Origin: Tsukamurella sp. TY48
Lineage (GTDB): Bacteria; Actinomycetota; Actinomycetes; Mycobacteriales; Mycobacteriaceae
Direction: 5' to 3'
Length of the DNA: 64,000 nt
NCBI RefSeq assembly: GCF_019656655.1
Contig: NZ_BPMV01000002.1
Span: forward strand, 248,001-312,000
The notes under the pieces are model-generated. The model did no database searches and had not been told where the DNA came from. It saw nothing but the letters and a program-made list of their open reading frames with translations. Shown here in pieces: positions 1-13,031 of the stretch (positions are counted from its first letter, which is position 1; each line of letters opens with the position of its first letter). Both the position numbers and the translations under genes were made by a program.

Positions 1-3728
<3,728 letters not shown>

Positions 3729-3806
3729 GCCCCGACGTTCGTGCAGGAGCGAGGCGATCGCGTGACGAAGCCCCGCGTCGAAGCATGACTCGGTCGGCCC
3801 CGGCGC

Positions 3807-3812
3807 TACGCT
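3807..3812 (+). promoter_or_regulatory. -10 box TACGCT, leaderless start of PAC2 gene
   Basis: TACGCT lies 7 nt before the ATG at 3820 and there is no Shine-Dalgarno sequence, so transcription probably starts at the ATG. This favours 3820 over the in-frame ATG at 3829. Confidence 0.6.
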
Positions 3813-3819
3813 TCTTCAG

Positions 3820-4680
3820 ATGACGGACATGCGCAAGCTCGAACGTCCGGTGCTGATCGCGGCGTTCGAAGGATGGAACGACGCCGGGGATTCGGCGTCG
3901 GGCGCCGTGGAGCACCTCGAACTGATCTGGGACGCCCAGCCCCTCACCGAGCTGGACTCGGACGATTTCTACGACTTCCAGGTGAACCGGCCCACCATCA
4001 AGCAGATCGACGGCGTGACCCGCGCCGTCGAATGGCCGATGACCACCCTGTCGGTGTGCCGCCCGCCGAAGGCCGACCGCGATGTGGTGCTGCTGCGCGG
4101 CATCGAGCCGAACTTCCGGTGGCGTGCCTTCTGCGACCAACTGCTCGCGGTGTTCACCGAGCTGCGGATCGACACCGTGGTGATCCTCGGGGCACTGCTC
4201 GCCGACACGCCGCACACCCGCCCCGTCCCCGTCACCGGAACCGGCTACGACGCCGAGTCGGCGCGCCGGTACGGGCTCGAGGAGAACCGCTACGAGGGCC
4301 CCACCGGGATCACCGGCGTGCTCCAGGACGCGTGCGTGCGCTCCGGGTTCCCCGCGGTCTCCTTCTGGGCCGCGGTACCGCACTACGTCTCGCAGCCGCC
4401 GAACCCGAAGGCCACGGTGGCCCTGCTGCAGCGGGTCGAGCACGTGCTCGACCTCGCAGTTCCGCTCGCCGACCTGCCCGAGCGCGCCGAGGAGTGGGAA
4501 TCCTCCGTCACCGAGATGACCTCCGACGACGACGATGTGGCCGCCTACGTGCGCGGACTCGAAGAGCGCGGCGACGAGGAGGCCAAGCGGGAGAACGCGG
4601 AGCGCCAGATCGACGGTGACGCGCTCGCGGCGGAGTTCGAGAAGTACCTGCGCCGCCGCGACCCCGGCACCGGTCCCTAG
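3820..4680 (+). CDS. PAC2 family protein
   Basis: 286-residue homologue of proteasome-assembly-chaperone-2 fold proteins, which in actinobacteria sit next to metH (Rv2125 in M. tuberculosis). The N-terminal half has the family's pattern (PVLIAAFEGWNDAGDSAS near residue 8; VVILGALLADTPHTRPVP near residue 125). The C-terminal 60 residues are highly charged and probably helical. The cellular role in bacteria is not established; a link to the mycobacterial proteasome is an inference from fold only. Its TAG stop overlaps the stop of the convergent phosphodiesterase gene in the palindrome CTAG. Confidence 0.88.
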   Translation: MTDMRKLERPVLIAAFEGWNDAGDSASGAVEHLELIWDAQPLTELDSDDFYDFQVNRPTIKQIDGVTRAVEWPMTTLSVCRPPKADRDVVLLRGIEPNFRWRAFCDQLLAVFTELRIDTVVILGALLADTPHTRPVPVTGTGYDAESARRYGLEENRYEGPTGITGVLQDACVRSGFPAVSFWAAVPHYVSQPPNPKATVALLQRVEHVLDLAVPLADLPERAEEWESSVTEMTSDDDDVAAYVRGLEERGDEEAKRENAERQIDGDALAAEFEKYLRRRDPGTGP

Positions 4681-5837
4681 CGCACCAGCACCGGGACGAG
4701 CTGCTCGTCCTCGGTGAGCGAGCCGTGCTGTCCGATCAGGTGCGAGACCACGGGCTCGGTGGAGGGGCGCACCACGGTGTGCGCGCCCCGCATCGCCACC
4801 ACCAGGTCGCCGATCCGTTCCCTGGTGCGGTCGAGTACGCGCGGGCCGAACCAGCCTGCGGCGGCCGCCTCATCGCGGGTCAGGATCCAGGCCCGCTGCC
4901 CCAGCGTCTCGGACCAGGCGGCCCGGACGTCGTCGAGGGCACCGTCGGTGGTGTGCACGTGCCGCACGCGCGGTTCGCCCGCCAGCAGCCGCACCCCGGC
5001 CCGGAGATCGCTCTCGGCGTCGAAGTCGATCCGGGACGCCTCCGGGGCCTCGATCATGCCGTGATCCGCGGTGATCACCAGCAGACAATCCGAGGGCAGC
5101 GCTGCGGCCAGGGATTCGGCCAACGTGTCCACCTGGCGCAGCTGCATCATCCACGGCAGCGAGCCGGGGCCGTAGACGTGCCCGAGCATGTCGAGATCGC
5201 CGTGGTAGGCGTAGCAGAAGGCGCGCTCGCCCGGGCCCGTCGAGGTGGCGGCCACGGCGCGGCCCACCACATCGCCGAGCGCGGCCGCCGCCACCGGATC
5301 GGCGCCGCGCAGCACCGCGCGACTGAGGCCGCTGCCCACGTGATCCTTCGGCGTCACCGTGGTCACCGCGACCCCGTCGGCGGCCATCGCATCGAACAGC
5401 GTCGGCGCGGGTTGCTGTTCCTCGGGAACCACCGTCGCGCGCAGGTCGTGCGGCCGCCCGGGTCCCGAGCTGTTCCACCCGAGCGCGTTGAGCACCGTGC
5501 CCTTCGGGACCCCGTCGCCGCACACCGCGAACGAGAGCCCGACGATGCCGTGCTCACCCGGCGGCAGACCGGTGCCGATCGACGAGATGCTCGTCGCCGT
5601 GGTGGAGGGGAAACCCGCGGTGATGTGCGTGGCGGTGAGCTCGGACAGGAACGGCGCCTGCGCCGCGTAGCGGTCCAGCAGCCGGTGGCCCAGCCCGTCC
5701 ACCAGCAGCAGGCACACGCGCCGCGTGGGACGGAACCCCAGCAGGTTGGTGTACCCGGCAACCCCGAGTGCGGCGGCCGCCGAGGGCACGACGTCGGCCA
5801 GCGAGCCCGAGCCGTACCGCGGGACCACCTGCCCCAT
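4677..5837 (-). CDS. Alkaline phosphatase-superfamily nucleotide pyrophosphatase/phosphodiesterase
   Basis: 386-residue metal-dependent hydrolase of the type I phosphodiesterase/nucleotide pyrophosphatase group. Visible motifs: LLLVDGLGHRLLD (first metal Asp, about residue 46), GFPSTTATSISSIGTG (Thr nucleophile region, about residue 76), YHGDLDMLGHVYG (second metal cluster, about residue 212) and ITADHGM (about residue 250). No signal peptide is obvious, so probably cytoplasmic. It follows the DUF5998 gene on the minus strand with 5 bp between and no strong Shine-Dalgarno sequence, suggesting co-transcription. The substrate is unknown. Confidence 0.88.
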   Translation of the reverse strand: MGQVVPRYGSGSLADVVPSAAAALGVAGYTNLLGFRPTRRVCLLLVDGLGHRLLDRYAAQAPFLSELTATHITAGFPSTTATSISSIGTGLPPGEHGIVGLSFAVCGDGVPKGTVLNALGWNSSGPGRPHDLRATVVPEEQQPAPTLFDAMAADGVAVTTVTPKDHVGSGLSRAVLRGADPVAAAALGDVVGRAVAATSTGPGERAFCYAYHGDLDMLGHVYGPGSLPWMMQLRQVDTLAESLAAALPSDCLLVITADHGMIEAPEASRIDFDAESDLRAGVRLLAGEPRVRHVHTTDGALDDVRAAWSETLGQRAWILTRDEAAAAGWFGPRVLDRTRERIGDLVVAMRGAHTVVRPSTEPVVSHLIGQHGSLTEDEQLVPVLVR

Positions 5838-5842
5838 CGGAG

Positions 5843-6154
5843 CTATCCGATGCGCTCGATCGACACGACCGGCGTGGTGATCCGCCAGGTGCGCACATCC
5901 GGATCGTCGGCGGCGCGAACCCAGAACTGCGCCGATTCACCCACCCGGCAGCTCTTGATCCCCAGCAGGGGGATGTCCTCCGAGTCACGACGCAGCGAGC
6001 TGATGCTCCACTGCTCGTCCTCGGCGGTGCCGCCGATCCCGGGTGCGCGCATCAGCGTCATCTCCCCCAGGTCCAGCACATAGGTCGACGTGCGGGTCTG
6101 CACGGTCCACACGCCCTCGGTCAGATCCGGGGCCAGCTCGCTGACGGTCCTCAC
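5843..6154 (-). CDS. DUF5998 family protein
   Basis: 103-residue protein that I place in the DUF5998 family from its neighbours and residues such as VWTVQTRTSTYVLDL and SCRVGESAQFWVR. It looks like a small beta-rich cytoplasmic domain with no membrane segment. Longer in-frame starts exist up to 6247, but GTG at 6154 is preferred because TATATT stands 6 nt upstream. It lies between mshC and the phosphodiesterase gene, all on the minus strand. Function unknown. Confidence 0.78.
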   Translation of the reverse strand: MRTVSELAPDLTEGVWTVQTRTSTYVLDLGEMTLMRAPGIGGTAEDEQWSISSLRRDSEDIPLLGIKSCRVGESAQFWVRAADDPDVRTWRITTPVVSIERIG

Positions 6155-6160
6155 AGGCGA

Positions 6161-6166
6161 AATATA
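6161..6166 (-). promoter_or_regulatory. -10 box TATATT, leaderless start of DUF5998 gene
   Basis: Minus-strand TATATT ends 6 nt before GTG at 6154. It is one of the closest matches to consensus in the window and lies inside the 25-bp gap after mshC. Confidence 0.6.
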
Positions 6167-6179
6167 GCGCGACGAGCCG

Positions 6180-7424
6180 CTACGCCGATACCGCAACGCC
6201 GAGGAGGGCGTCGACTGCGGCCGCAACGGTGGCCGGACCGTCCGCATCCGGGCCGCCGACGGTGACCGCCCGCTCGGCCCACGCGTCGAGCGCCGCGAGC
6301 GCCTTCGGGGTGTCGAGATCGTCGGCGAGGTAGCGCCGCAGCCGCCCCACGAGTTCCGCGCCGTCGGGGCTCGACTCGGCGGCGAAAGCCCTGCGCCACA
6401 GGTCGAGTCGGGCCTGCGCGCGCGCCAGCACGTCGTCCGACCAGGTGCGATCGGTGCGGTAGTGGCCCTCGAACAGGCCGAGGCGGATGGCCGCCGGGTC
6501 GACGCCCGAGCGGCGCAGTTTCGAGACGAAGACGAGGTTGCCGCGGCTCTTGGACATCTTCTCGCCGTCCAGACCGATCATCGCCGCGTGCACGTAGTGC
6601 CGAGCGAAGCGGCGGGCACCGGTATCGGCCTCGACGTGCGCGGCCGAGAACTCGTGGTGCGGGAAGATCAGGTCGCTACCGCCGCCCTGGATGTCGAAGC
6701 CGACCCCGAGCCGGTTCTCGGCGATCGCGGCGCACTCGACGTGCCAGCCGGGGCGTCCCGGTCCCTGCGGGGACGGCCACGAGGGCTCGCCCGGCCGGGC
6801 CGCGCGCCACAGCAGCGCGTCGATCGGGTCGCGCTTGCCCGGGCGGTCCGGGTCGCCGCCCCGCTCGGCGAACAGGCGCTCCATGGTGGCGCGGTCGTAG
6901 CCGGATTCGTAGCCGAACTGCTCGGTGGCGTCGGCCCGGAAGTAGACATCGGGGAACTCGGGGTCGTCGACCACGTAGGCCGCGCCGCTCTCCAGCAGCC
7001 GGCCGACCAGCTCGACCACCTCGTCGATCGACTCGACCGCGCCGATGTAGTCCCGCGGCGCGAGCACCCGCAGCGCCTCCATGTCCTCGCGGAACAGGTC
7101 GGTCTCGCGGGCGCCGAGATCACGCCAGTCGATGCCGTCGCGGTCGGCACGCTCGAACAGCGGATCGTCCACATCGGTCACGTTCTGCACGTAGTGCACC
7201 TCGTGGCCGTTGGCCCGCAGCACGCGGTTGATCAGGTCGAAGGTGAGGTAGGTCGCGGCGTGTCCCAGGTGAGTGGCGTCGTAGGGGGTGATGCCGCACA
7301 CGTACATCCCCGACACGGCGCCCGGGTTCACCGGGCGCACCGTCTGATCGGAGGTGTCGAACAGGCGCAGCGGCACCGACGGGCCGGAGAGGGTGGGAAC
7401 GGCGGGAGACGGCCAGGAACGCAT
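6180..7424 (-). CDS. mshC: L-cysteine:1D-myo-inositol 2-amino-2-deoxy-alpha-D-glucopyranoside ligase MshC
   Basis: ATP-dependent ligase that joins cysteine to GlcN-Ins, the penultimate step of mycothiol synthesis; a paralogue of cysteinyl-tRNA synthetase. At 414 residues it matches M. tuberculosis MshC in length, and long stretches ([47 protein letters not shown]) are near-identical to what I recall of that protein. The class I signatures THLGHA (HIGH type) and KMSKS are intact, and the zinc-binding Cys and His residues are present. Start MRSWPSP at 7424 agrees with the mycobacterial N-terminus and with a TAGGGT box 7 nt upstream. Its presence implies a mycothiol-producing actinobacterium. 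Confidence 0.97.
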   Translation of the reverse strand: MRSWPSPAVPTLSGPSVPLRLFDTSDQTVRPVNPGAVSGMYVCGITPYDATHLGHAATYLTFDLINRVLRANGHEVHYVQNVTDVDDPLFERADRDGIDWRDLGARETDLFREDMEALRVLAPRDYIGAVESIDEVVELVGRLLESGAAYVVDDPEFPDVYFRADATEQFGYESGYDRATMERLFAERGGDPDRPGKRDPIDALLWRAARPGEPSWPSPQGPGRPGWHVECAAIAENRLGVGFDIQGGGSDLIFPHHEFSAAHVEADTGARRFARHYVHAAMIGLDGEKMSKSRGNLVFVSKLRRSGVDPAAIRLGLFEGHYRTDRTWSDDVLARAQARLDLWRRAFAAESSPDGAELVGRLRRYLADDLDTPKALAALDAWAERAVTVGGPDADGPATVAAAVDALLGVAVSA

Positions 7425-7431
7425 GTCCCCC

Positions 7432-7437
7432 ACCCTA
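7432..7437 (-). promoter_or_regulatory. -10 box TAGGGT, leaderless start of mshC
   Basis: Minus-strand TAGGGT ends 7 nt before the ATG at 7424 and excludes the longer in-frame start at 7493. Confidence 0.6.
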
Positions 7438-7550
7438 TGCGTCGCGGGAGGAGCCGGTCTTCCGGGCCGGGTGGTGGACCCGGGTGGAACCACGGCGAGA
7501 TGAGCGGAAGACCGACGCCGCGTGCCGCGACCAGCACGGACGGAGCTGAA

Positions 7551-8339
7551 TCAGAAGGGCGGCCAGGGAATCGGGCGCTGCGAATCCGGGAGCGGCATGG
7601 TGCCGAGCTCTCCCAGCAGGCGCGCCCGATCGACGAGCGCCTGCTGTTCCTCGTCGGTGATCAGTCCGGTGAGGTCGGGCGGGGCGTCCGCGAATCGCGC
7701 GATATCGGCGAGCATGTCCTCGGCCACGAGGCGGCCCGCCCACCCCCACAGCACGGTCCGCAGCTTCGGCTGTGCGTGCAGGCAGATGCCATGGTCCACG
7801 CCGAACAGGCGGCCGTCGGTGCCGGTGAGGATGTGGCCGCCCTTGCGATCGGCGTTGTTGAGCAGCACGTCGAGCACGGCCATGCGCCGCAGCCGCGGAT
7901 CGTCGGCGTGCGCGAGCACCACCTCGCGGATCCCGTCCTGCGCGGCGGAGTCCTCCACGTAGCCGGTGAACACCGGCAGGTAGTCCGCCGGAACCGCATC
8001 ATCGTCGAAGATGTCGACGAGGTCGGTCGCATCGTCGCCGGTGTCGGGCTCGTCGATCCACCGCTGCACCATCCCGGGGCCCAGCGGACCGTCGCGCAGC
8101 ACCGTCTCGGGGATCAGGCCCCAGCCGAGCGCCTCCGAGATCAGGTACGAGGAGACCTCGCGGCCGGCCAGGGTGCCGTCCGGGAAGTCCCACAGCGGCG
8201 CCTCGCCGCGCACGGGCTTGTACACCGCACGATCGCCGGTGTCCCGGGTCGAGCCGTCACCCAGCTCGCACAGCAGTGTCGCGTTCGAGGCGGTGGTGAT
8301 CCGACCGAGGATGGTCAGGTCGGCGGTGGCGAGGTCCAC
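7551..8339 (-). CDS. SCO1664 family protein (kinase-like fold)
   Basis: 262-residue member of the SCO1664 family, related in outline to phosphatidylinositol-kinase-like/HipA-like folds: a nucleotide-binding Lys region (DRAVYKPVRGEAPLWDFP, about residue 36), VLDVLLNNADRKGGHIL (catalytic-loop-like N-A-D-R-K-G-G-H, about residue 158) and GVDHGICLH (metal-binding D-like). In mycobacteria it sits in this same block (Rv2133c/Rv2134c region). GTG at 8339 follows directly after the DUF3090 stop, so the two are translated from one message. Substrate unknown; no kinase activity can be assigned from sequence alone. Confidence 0.85.
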   Translation of the reverse strand: MDLATADLTILGRITTASNATLLCELGDGSTRDTGDRAVYKPVRGEAPLWDFPDGTLAGREVSSYLISEALGWGLIPETVLRDGPLGPGMVQRWIDEPDTGDDATDLVDIFDDDAVPADYLPVFTGYVEDSAAQDGIREVVLAHADDPRLRRMAVLDVLLNNADRKGGHILTGTDGRLFGVDHGICLHAQPKLRTVLWGWAGRLVAEDMLADIARFADAPPDLTGLITDEEQQALVDRARLLGELGTMPLPDSQRPIPWPPF

Positions 8340-8921
8340 CTAGGAGGCCTCGGAACCGAAGGCGCCACCACGGCGGTATCCGTTGAGCCGCACACACATG
8401 TGGCCGTCCGGATCGAGCGGCGACCCGCACAGCGGGCAGGCGGGACGACCCGCGCCGATCACCCGGTCCGAGCGGGCGGCGAACTCGCGGGCGGCGGCGG
8501 GCGAGAGGAACACCCGCACCGCATCGGGGCCCTCTTCGGCATCGTCGGCCAGCACCACGGACTCGTCGAGCTCCTGCTCGGTGATCGCCAGCAGCTCGAT
8601 CACCACGGCTGCGGCATCGGCGTCCCAGCCCAGGCCCATCGTGCCCACCCGGAACTCGGCGTCGACCGGCATCACCAGCGGCTGCAGATCGCTCACGGGG
8701 GCATCGGCGGGCGGCATCTCGGTGCCGAACCGGCGGGCCACCTCGTCGAGGAGCGCGCCGATCCGCTCGGCGAGAACCTGCACCTGCTGCTTCTCCAGCA
8801 GCACCGAGATCACCCGGGAATCGTGGACGACCTGCAGGTAGAAGGTGCGGTCGCCCGGTTGTCCCACGGTGCCCGCCACGAAGCGATCGGGCGTGCGGAA
8901 GATGTGCACGGAACGGCTCAT
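8340..8921 (-). CDS. DUF3090 family protein
   Basis: 193-residue conserved actinobacterial protein of unknown function. The C-terminus carries a rubredoxin-like metal site, CPLCGSPLDPDGHMC (about residues 162-176), probably binding zinc. A strong Shine-Dalgarno sequence (GGGGAGGTGG) precedes the ATG at 8921. It sits between the histidine phosphatase and the SCO1664-like gene and probably belongs to one operon with them. Confidence 0.88.
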   Translation of the reverse strand: MSRSVHIFRTPDRFVAGTVGQPGDRTFYLQVVHDSRVISVLLEKQQVQVLAERIGALLDEVARRFGTEMPPADAPVSDLQPLVMPVDAEFRVGTMGLGWDADAAAVVIELLAITEQELDESVVLADDAEEGPDAVRVFLSPAAAREFAARSDRVIGAGRPACPLCGSPLDPDGHMCVRLNGYRRGGAFGSEAS

Positions 8922-8986
8922 GCCACCTCCCCGGTTCGTCGCGAGTGCTGCATCATCGGCTTCCAGTATCTCTCGGACGCGCTCAT
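8918..8986 (-). CDS. Possible 22-codon minicistron
   Basis: An ATG at 8986 overlaps the phosphatase stop (ATGA), and after 22 sense codons a TGA overlaps the DUF3090 ATG (ATGA again), so the short frame exactly bridges the two genes. The peptide starts MSASERYWKP and is basic. No homologue is recognised, and the DUF3090 Shine-Dalgarno sequence lies inside it. It may be only a coupling device or chance. Confidence 0.3.
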   Translation of the reverse strand: MSASERYWKPMMQHSRRTGEVA

Positions 8987-9648
8987 GCGCCGCTCTCGCC
9001 TCCCACGGTGGCCTCCTTGGGTGGCTGTTTCGGCAGCCGGACGGTGCCCGTCGAGTTCACGCAGTGCACGGCGGGCCGGTCCGGCCCGTAGCCGATGATC
9101 GACACCGACGCCGGGGCCACGAAGATGCGCTGGAACTGGTCGAGATGGGTGCCGATGGCATCGGCCACCACGGATTTGATCACGTCGCCGTGGCTGCACG
9201 CGACCCAGACGGCACCCGGACCGTGCTGCTCGGTGATCCGCCGATCGTGTTCGCGGATCGCGGCCACCGCACGGGCCTGCACGTGCGCGAGTCCCTCGCC
9301 GTCGGGGAAGACGGCGGCCGAGGGCTGCTGTTGCACCACCTTCCACAGCGGTTCGTGCAGCAGCTCGGAGATCGGCCGCCCGGTCCACGTGCCGTAGTCC
9401 ACTTCGACGAGCCGGTCGTCGATGGACGTGCGCAGGTCCTGCGCGGCGAGCAGTGGTGCCAGCGTCTGCTCGCACCGGAGCAGGGGCGAGCGCACGGCCT
9501 CGACCAGGTCGACCCCGGCGAGGCGCCCGACGAGGTCCGCGGCCTGCGCGCGCCCGGTGTCGTCGAGGGCGACGCCTTCGGTGCGTCCCGCGAGCACCCC
9601 GGAGGTGTTCGCGGTGGAGCGGCCGTGGCGGATCAGGATGACCGTCAT
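8983..9648 (-). CDS. Histidine phosphatase, MSMEG_4193 type
   Basis: 221-residue branch-1 histidine phosphatase (phosphoglycerate-mutase-like). It has the catalytic LIRHGRSTAN at residues 5-14, the R-S-P arginine (AVRSPLLRCEQT), the E-V-D-Y-G-T-W motif and the second histidine in VACSHGDVIKS. The family substrate is unknown. ATG 9648 is supported by TAGACT 7 nt upstream; the longer frame to 9972 gives a low-complexity N-terminus. It heads the phosphatase-DUF3090-SCO1664 gene run. Confidence 0.9.
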   Translation of the reverse strand: MTVILIRHGRSTANTSGVLAGRTEGVALDDTGRAQAADLVGRLAGVDLVEAVRSPLLRCEQTLAPLLAAQDLRTSIDDRLVEVDYGTWTGRPISELLHEPLWKVVQQQPSAAVFPDGEGLAHVQARAVAAIREHDRRITEQHGPGAVWVACSHGDVIKSVVADAIGTHLDQFQRIFVAPASVSIIGYGPDRPAVHCVNSTGTVRLPKQPPKEATVGGESGA

Positions 9649-9655
9649 ATCGACG

Positions 9656-9661
9656 AGTCTA
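9656..9661 (-). promoter_or_regulatory. -10 box TAGACT, leaderless start of phosphatase operon
   Basis: Minus-strand TAGACT ends 7 nt before ATG 9648; likely promoter for the three-gene run down to 7551. Confidence 0.6.
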
Positions 9662-9673
9662 GGTGCGCACCGA

Positions 9674-9889
9674 TCAGCGCCCGTCGCCGCCGCGGAAGGC
9701 GCTGTAGGTCTCCCACACGCCGAGCAGCACCAGGACGATCCCGAACGGGCGACCCTGGAACCAGAAGAACCGGAGGTCGGGGAAGGCGAGCGCGAGCACC
9801 GCGCCGACCACGATGAGCGCGGGACCGACGAGCTTGCGGGGCGTGAGCGAGGAGGTGGACTGCGGCTTATCGGGCGGTGAGGTGGACAT
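9674..9889 (-). CDS. Small two-helix membrane protein
   Basis: 71 residues: a short polar N-terminus (MSTSPPDKPQ) and two hydrophobic segments (LVGPALIVVGAVLALAFPDL, and FGIVLVLLGVWETYSAF) joined by a short aromatic loop. No family recognised. ATG 9889 is preferred over the in-frame extension to 9988, which is arginine-rich. It lies 25 bp before the phosphatase promoter on the same strand. Confidence 0.6.
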   Translation of the reverse strand: MSTSPPDKPQSTSSLTPRKLVGPALIVVGAVLALAFPDLRFFWFQGRPFGIVLVLLGVWETYSAFRGGDGR

Positions 9890-10020
9890 GCACCGATTCT
9901 CACGGGCGGCCGGGGATCTGTCGTCCCCCGTTCGGCGGACGCGTGATCCCCGGATCGGGGCCGTGCGCTCACCTAGACTCGGCGGCACGCGATGTCCGCG
10001 TCCGTGAAGGAGCTGCGCCC

Positions 10021-13000
10021 GTGCACGATGAGACCTCCCTGACCATCGGCCGCGTCAACCGGGTACTCGGTGAGCGCATCCGGCCGGCCATCCACTCGGC
10101 GCGGATACCGCTGGAGGTGGCGGCCAACCAGCTGCCGGGCGAACCGATTCCGCCGGCCGAGGCGCTGGCGCTCGAGTACGGGCCCTTCGCCGACGACCGC
10201 CGCTGGGGTCCGGCGTGGGGCACCACCTGGTTCCGGCTGCGCGGCGAGGTCCCGGCCGAGTGGGCGGGCAAACGCGTCGAGGCACTCATCGACCTCGGAT
10301 TCGATGTGAACCAGACCGGCTTCCAGTGCGAGGGCCTGGCCTACCGCCGCGGTCCCGACGGTGCGCCGGTTCCGGTCAAGGGCATCAACCCGCGTAATCA
10401 GGCGGTCGCGGTGAGCGAAAGCGCCGCCGGCGGTGAGCAGGTGGAGCTGTTCATCGAGGGCGCCGCGAACCCTGTGATCTTGGACTACCACCCGTTCCTG
10501 CCCACCCGGCAGGGCGACGTGCTCACCTCGTCGCCCGAGCCGCTGTACCGGGTGCGCGCGCTGGACCTCGCCGTTTTCGAGCCGGAGGTCTTCGGGCTGG
10601 CCCTGGACATCGAGGTACTGCTGGAACTGCAGGCCGAACTGCCCGAGACGCAGCCGCGGCGGATGCGGATCCTGCAGGCGCTCGACGACTGCCTCGATGC
10701 GCTCGACCTGCAGCGGATCACCGAGACCGCCGCCGATGCCCGGGCCGCGCTCGTGGATGTGCTCGCCGCCCCGGCCGATGCCAGCGCGCACCGGATCGCC
10801 GCGATCGGACACTCGCACATCGATTCCGCGTGGCTGTGGCCGCTGCGCGAGACCATCCGCAAGGTCGCGCGGACCACCGCGTCGATGACCACCCTGCTCG
10901 ACGAGCAGCCGCAGTACCTGTACGGCATGTCCAGCGCGCAGCAGTACGCCTGGGTGAAGGAGCACCGCCCCGAGGTGTGGGAGCGGATCCGCGCCGCCGT
11001 CGCCGACGGCCGGTTCCTGCCGATCGGCGGTATGTGGGTCGAGTCCGACACCGTGATGCCCACCGGCGAGTCGCTGGTGCGGCAGTTCTCCTACGGTCAG
11101 CGGTTCTTCGAGCGCGAGTTCGGGATCCGGAGCAGGGGTGTGTGGCTGCCCGACAGCTTCGGCTACTCCCCCGCGCTGCCGCAGCTGATGCGCCGGGCCG
11201 GCTTCGAATGGTTCTTCACCCAGAAGATCTCGTGGAATCAGCGCAACGTCTTCCCGCATCACACCTTCTCGTGGGAGGGCATCGACGGCTCGCGGATCTT
11301 CACCCACTTCCCGCCGATGGACACCTACTGCTCGTCGCTGTCGGGCATGGAGGTCGCGAAGGCGGCCCGCCAGTTCAAGGAGAACCGGGTGGCCACGCGG
11401 TCGATCGCGCCGGTCGGCTGGGGCGACGGTGGCGGCGGCACCACCCGCGAGATGACGGGCAAGGCGGAGCGTCTGGCGAACCTGGAGGGCAGCGCCCGCG
11501 TCGACTGGGTGCATCCGGACGACTTCTTCGACGCCGCGAAGGCCGAGCTCCCCGACCCCGCGGTGTGGGTGGGTGAGCTGTACCTGGAACTGCATCGCGG
11601 CACGCTCACCAGTCAGCACGCCACCAAGGCGACGCACCGCCGGTGCGAGCAGGCGCTGCTGGAGGCCGAGCTGTGGTCCGCGACCGCGGCGGTACAGCGC
11701 GGTGCGACGTACCCGTACCAGGAGCTCGACGCGCTGTGGGAGCAGGTGCTGCTGCACGAGTTCCACGACATCCTGCCCGGCACCTCGATCGCCTGGGTGC
11801 ACCGCGAGGCCGTCGCCGTGCTCACCGAGGTGCTCACGCAGGCACAGGAACTCGCCGCCGAGGCGCGCGCGGTGCTCGCCGGGACCGGCGAGGTGGACCT
11901 GGTGTTCCGGCCGGTGCACACCCCCGTCGACGGTGACGGTGCGCTCGGCGCGGCCCCGGCCGCACCGGCGGGCGAGGCGGTGGTGCTCACGCCGAAGGAC
12001 GGCGGCTTCCGCATCGCCAACGATCTGGTGTCGGTCACCGTCTCCCGTGACGGTCTGGTGACCTCGGCGATCGATCTGGCCACCGGTAGGGAGGCGATCC
12101 CGGAGGGGCGCGCCGCCAACCTCTTCCAGCTCCACCAGGATTCCCCAACGCCTGGGACGCCTGGGACATCGACCGCTACTACCGCAATCGGGTCGAGGAC
12201 CTCAGCGCGGCGACGTCGATCAGCGGCGCCGTGGTCGAGGGCAGCGCCGAGATCGTCGTGGAGCGGTCGTTCTCGGCATCGTCGCTGCGGCAGACGATCT
12301 CCCTGGCACCCGGCTCGCGGACGCTGCTGCTGCGCAACCGGATCGACTGGCACGAGACGGAGAAGCTGCTCAAGCTCGCCTTCCCCCTCGACGTCTTCGC
12401 CCGCGAGACGGCCGCCGAGACCCAGTTCGGATTCCAGCGCCGCACGACCCACGTGAACACCAGCTGGGAGGCCACGAAGTTCGAGACCTCCATGCACCGT
12501 TTCGTGCTCGCCGAGGAGGACGGATTCGGCGTGGCCGTGATCAACGATTCGGTGTACGGCTACGACACCGCTCGCGACGAGAAGGACGGCGCGATCACGA
12601 CCACGGTCCGGGTCTCGTTGCTGCGCGCGCCCCGGTTCCCCGATCCCGACACCGATCACGGCGTGCACGAGATCACCGTGGGCCTGGTGGTCGGCGCCGA
12701 TCCGGCGATCGCGACCACCGAGGGCCAGCGGCTCAACGCCCCGCACACGGTGGTGCGCGGCGCGGAACCGGTGGCGCCGCTGGTGACGCTCGCCGGCGAG
12801 GGCATCGTCATCTCGTCGGTCAAGCTCGCCGACGACCGCTCGGGTGATGTGATCGTGCGCCTGTACGAGGCCCTGGGCCGACGCGCGAGCGGATCGCTCA
12901 CCGTGGGCTTCCCGCACGGCGGTATCCGCGAGGTCAGCCTCATCGAGGACGAACTCGACGATACGCGGGTGGGCGGCGATCTGGTGTTGCGCCCGTTCGA

Positions 13001-13031
13001 GGTGCGGACGCTGCGGATCAGTCGACGCTGA
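10021..13031 (+). pseudogene. GH38 alpha-mannosidase, frameshifted
   Basis: Encodes a glycoside hydrolase family 38 alpha-mannosidase in two frames. The N-terminal part (10021 to about 12140) has the family metal site and catalytic motifs: IGHSHIDSAWLWPLRET, GMWVESD and WLPDSFGYSPALPQ (nucleophile Asp). The C-terminal beta-sandwich part (12141-13031) continues in another frame. Around 12136-12146 the bases read cag-ga-ttc-ccc-aac, where one base is missing from an Asp codon; restoring it gives HQDFPNAWDAWDIDRYYRN and a continuous protein of about 1003 residues, the normal GH38 length. GTG 10021 has AAGGAG about 9 nt upstream. Either an inactivated gene or a sequencing error. Its 3' end overlaps the convergent dapA-like gene by 14 bp. 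Confidence 0.9.

Noticed and set aside
6462-9098. An 878-codon open frame on the plus strand
   Set aside because: It lies opposite mshC, SCO1664 and DUF3090 genes; the translation is His/Gly/Arg-rich and matches no protein pattern. It is a high-GC shadow frame.
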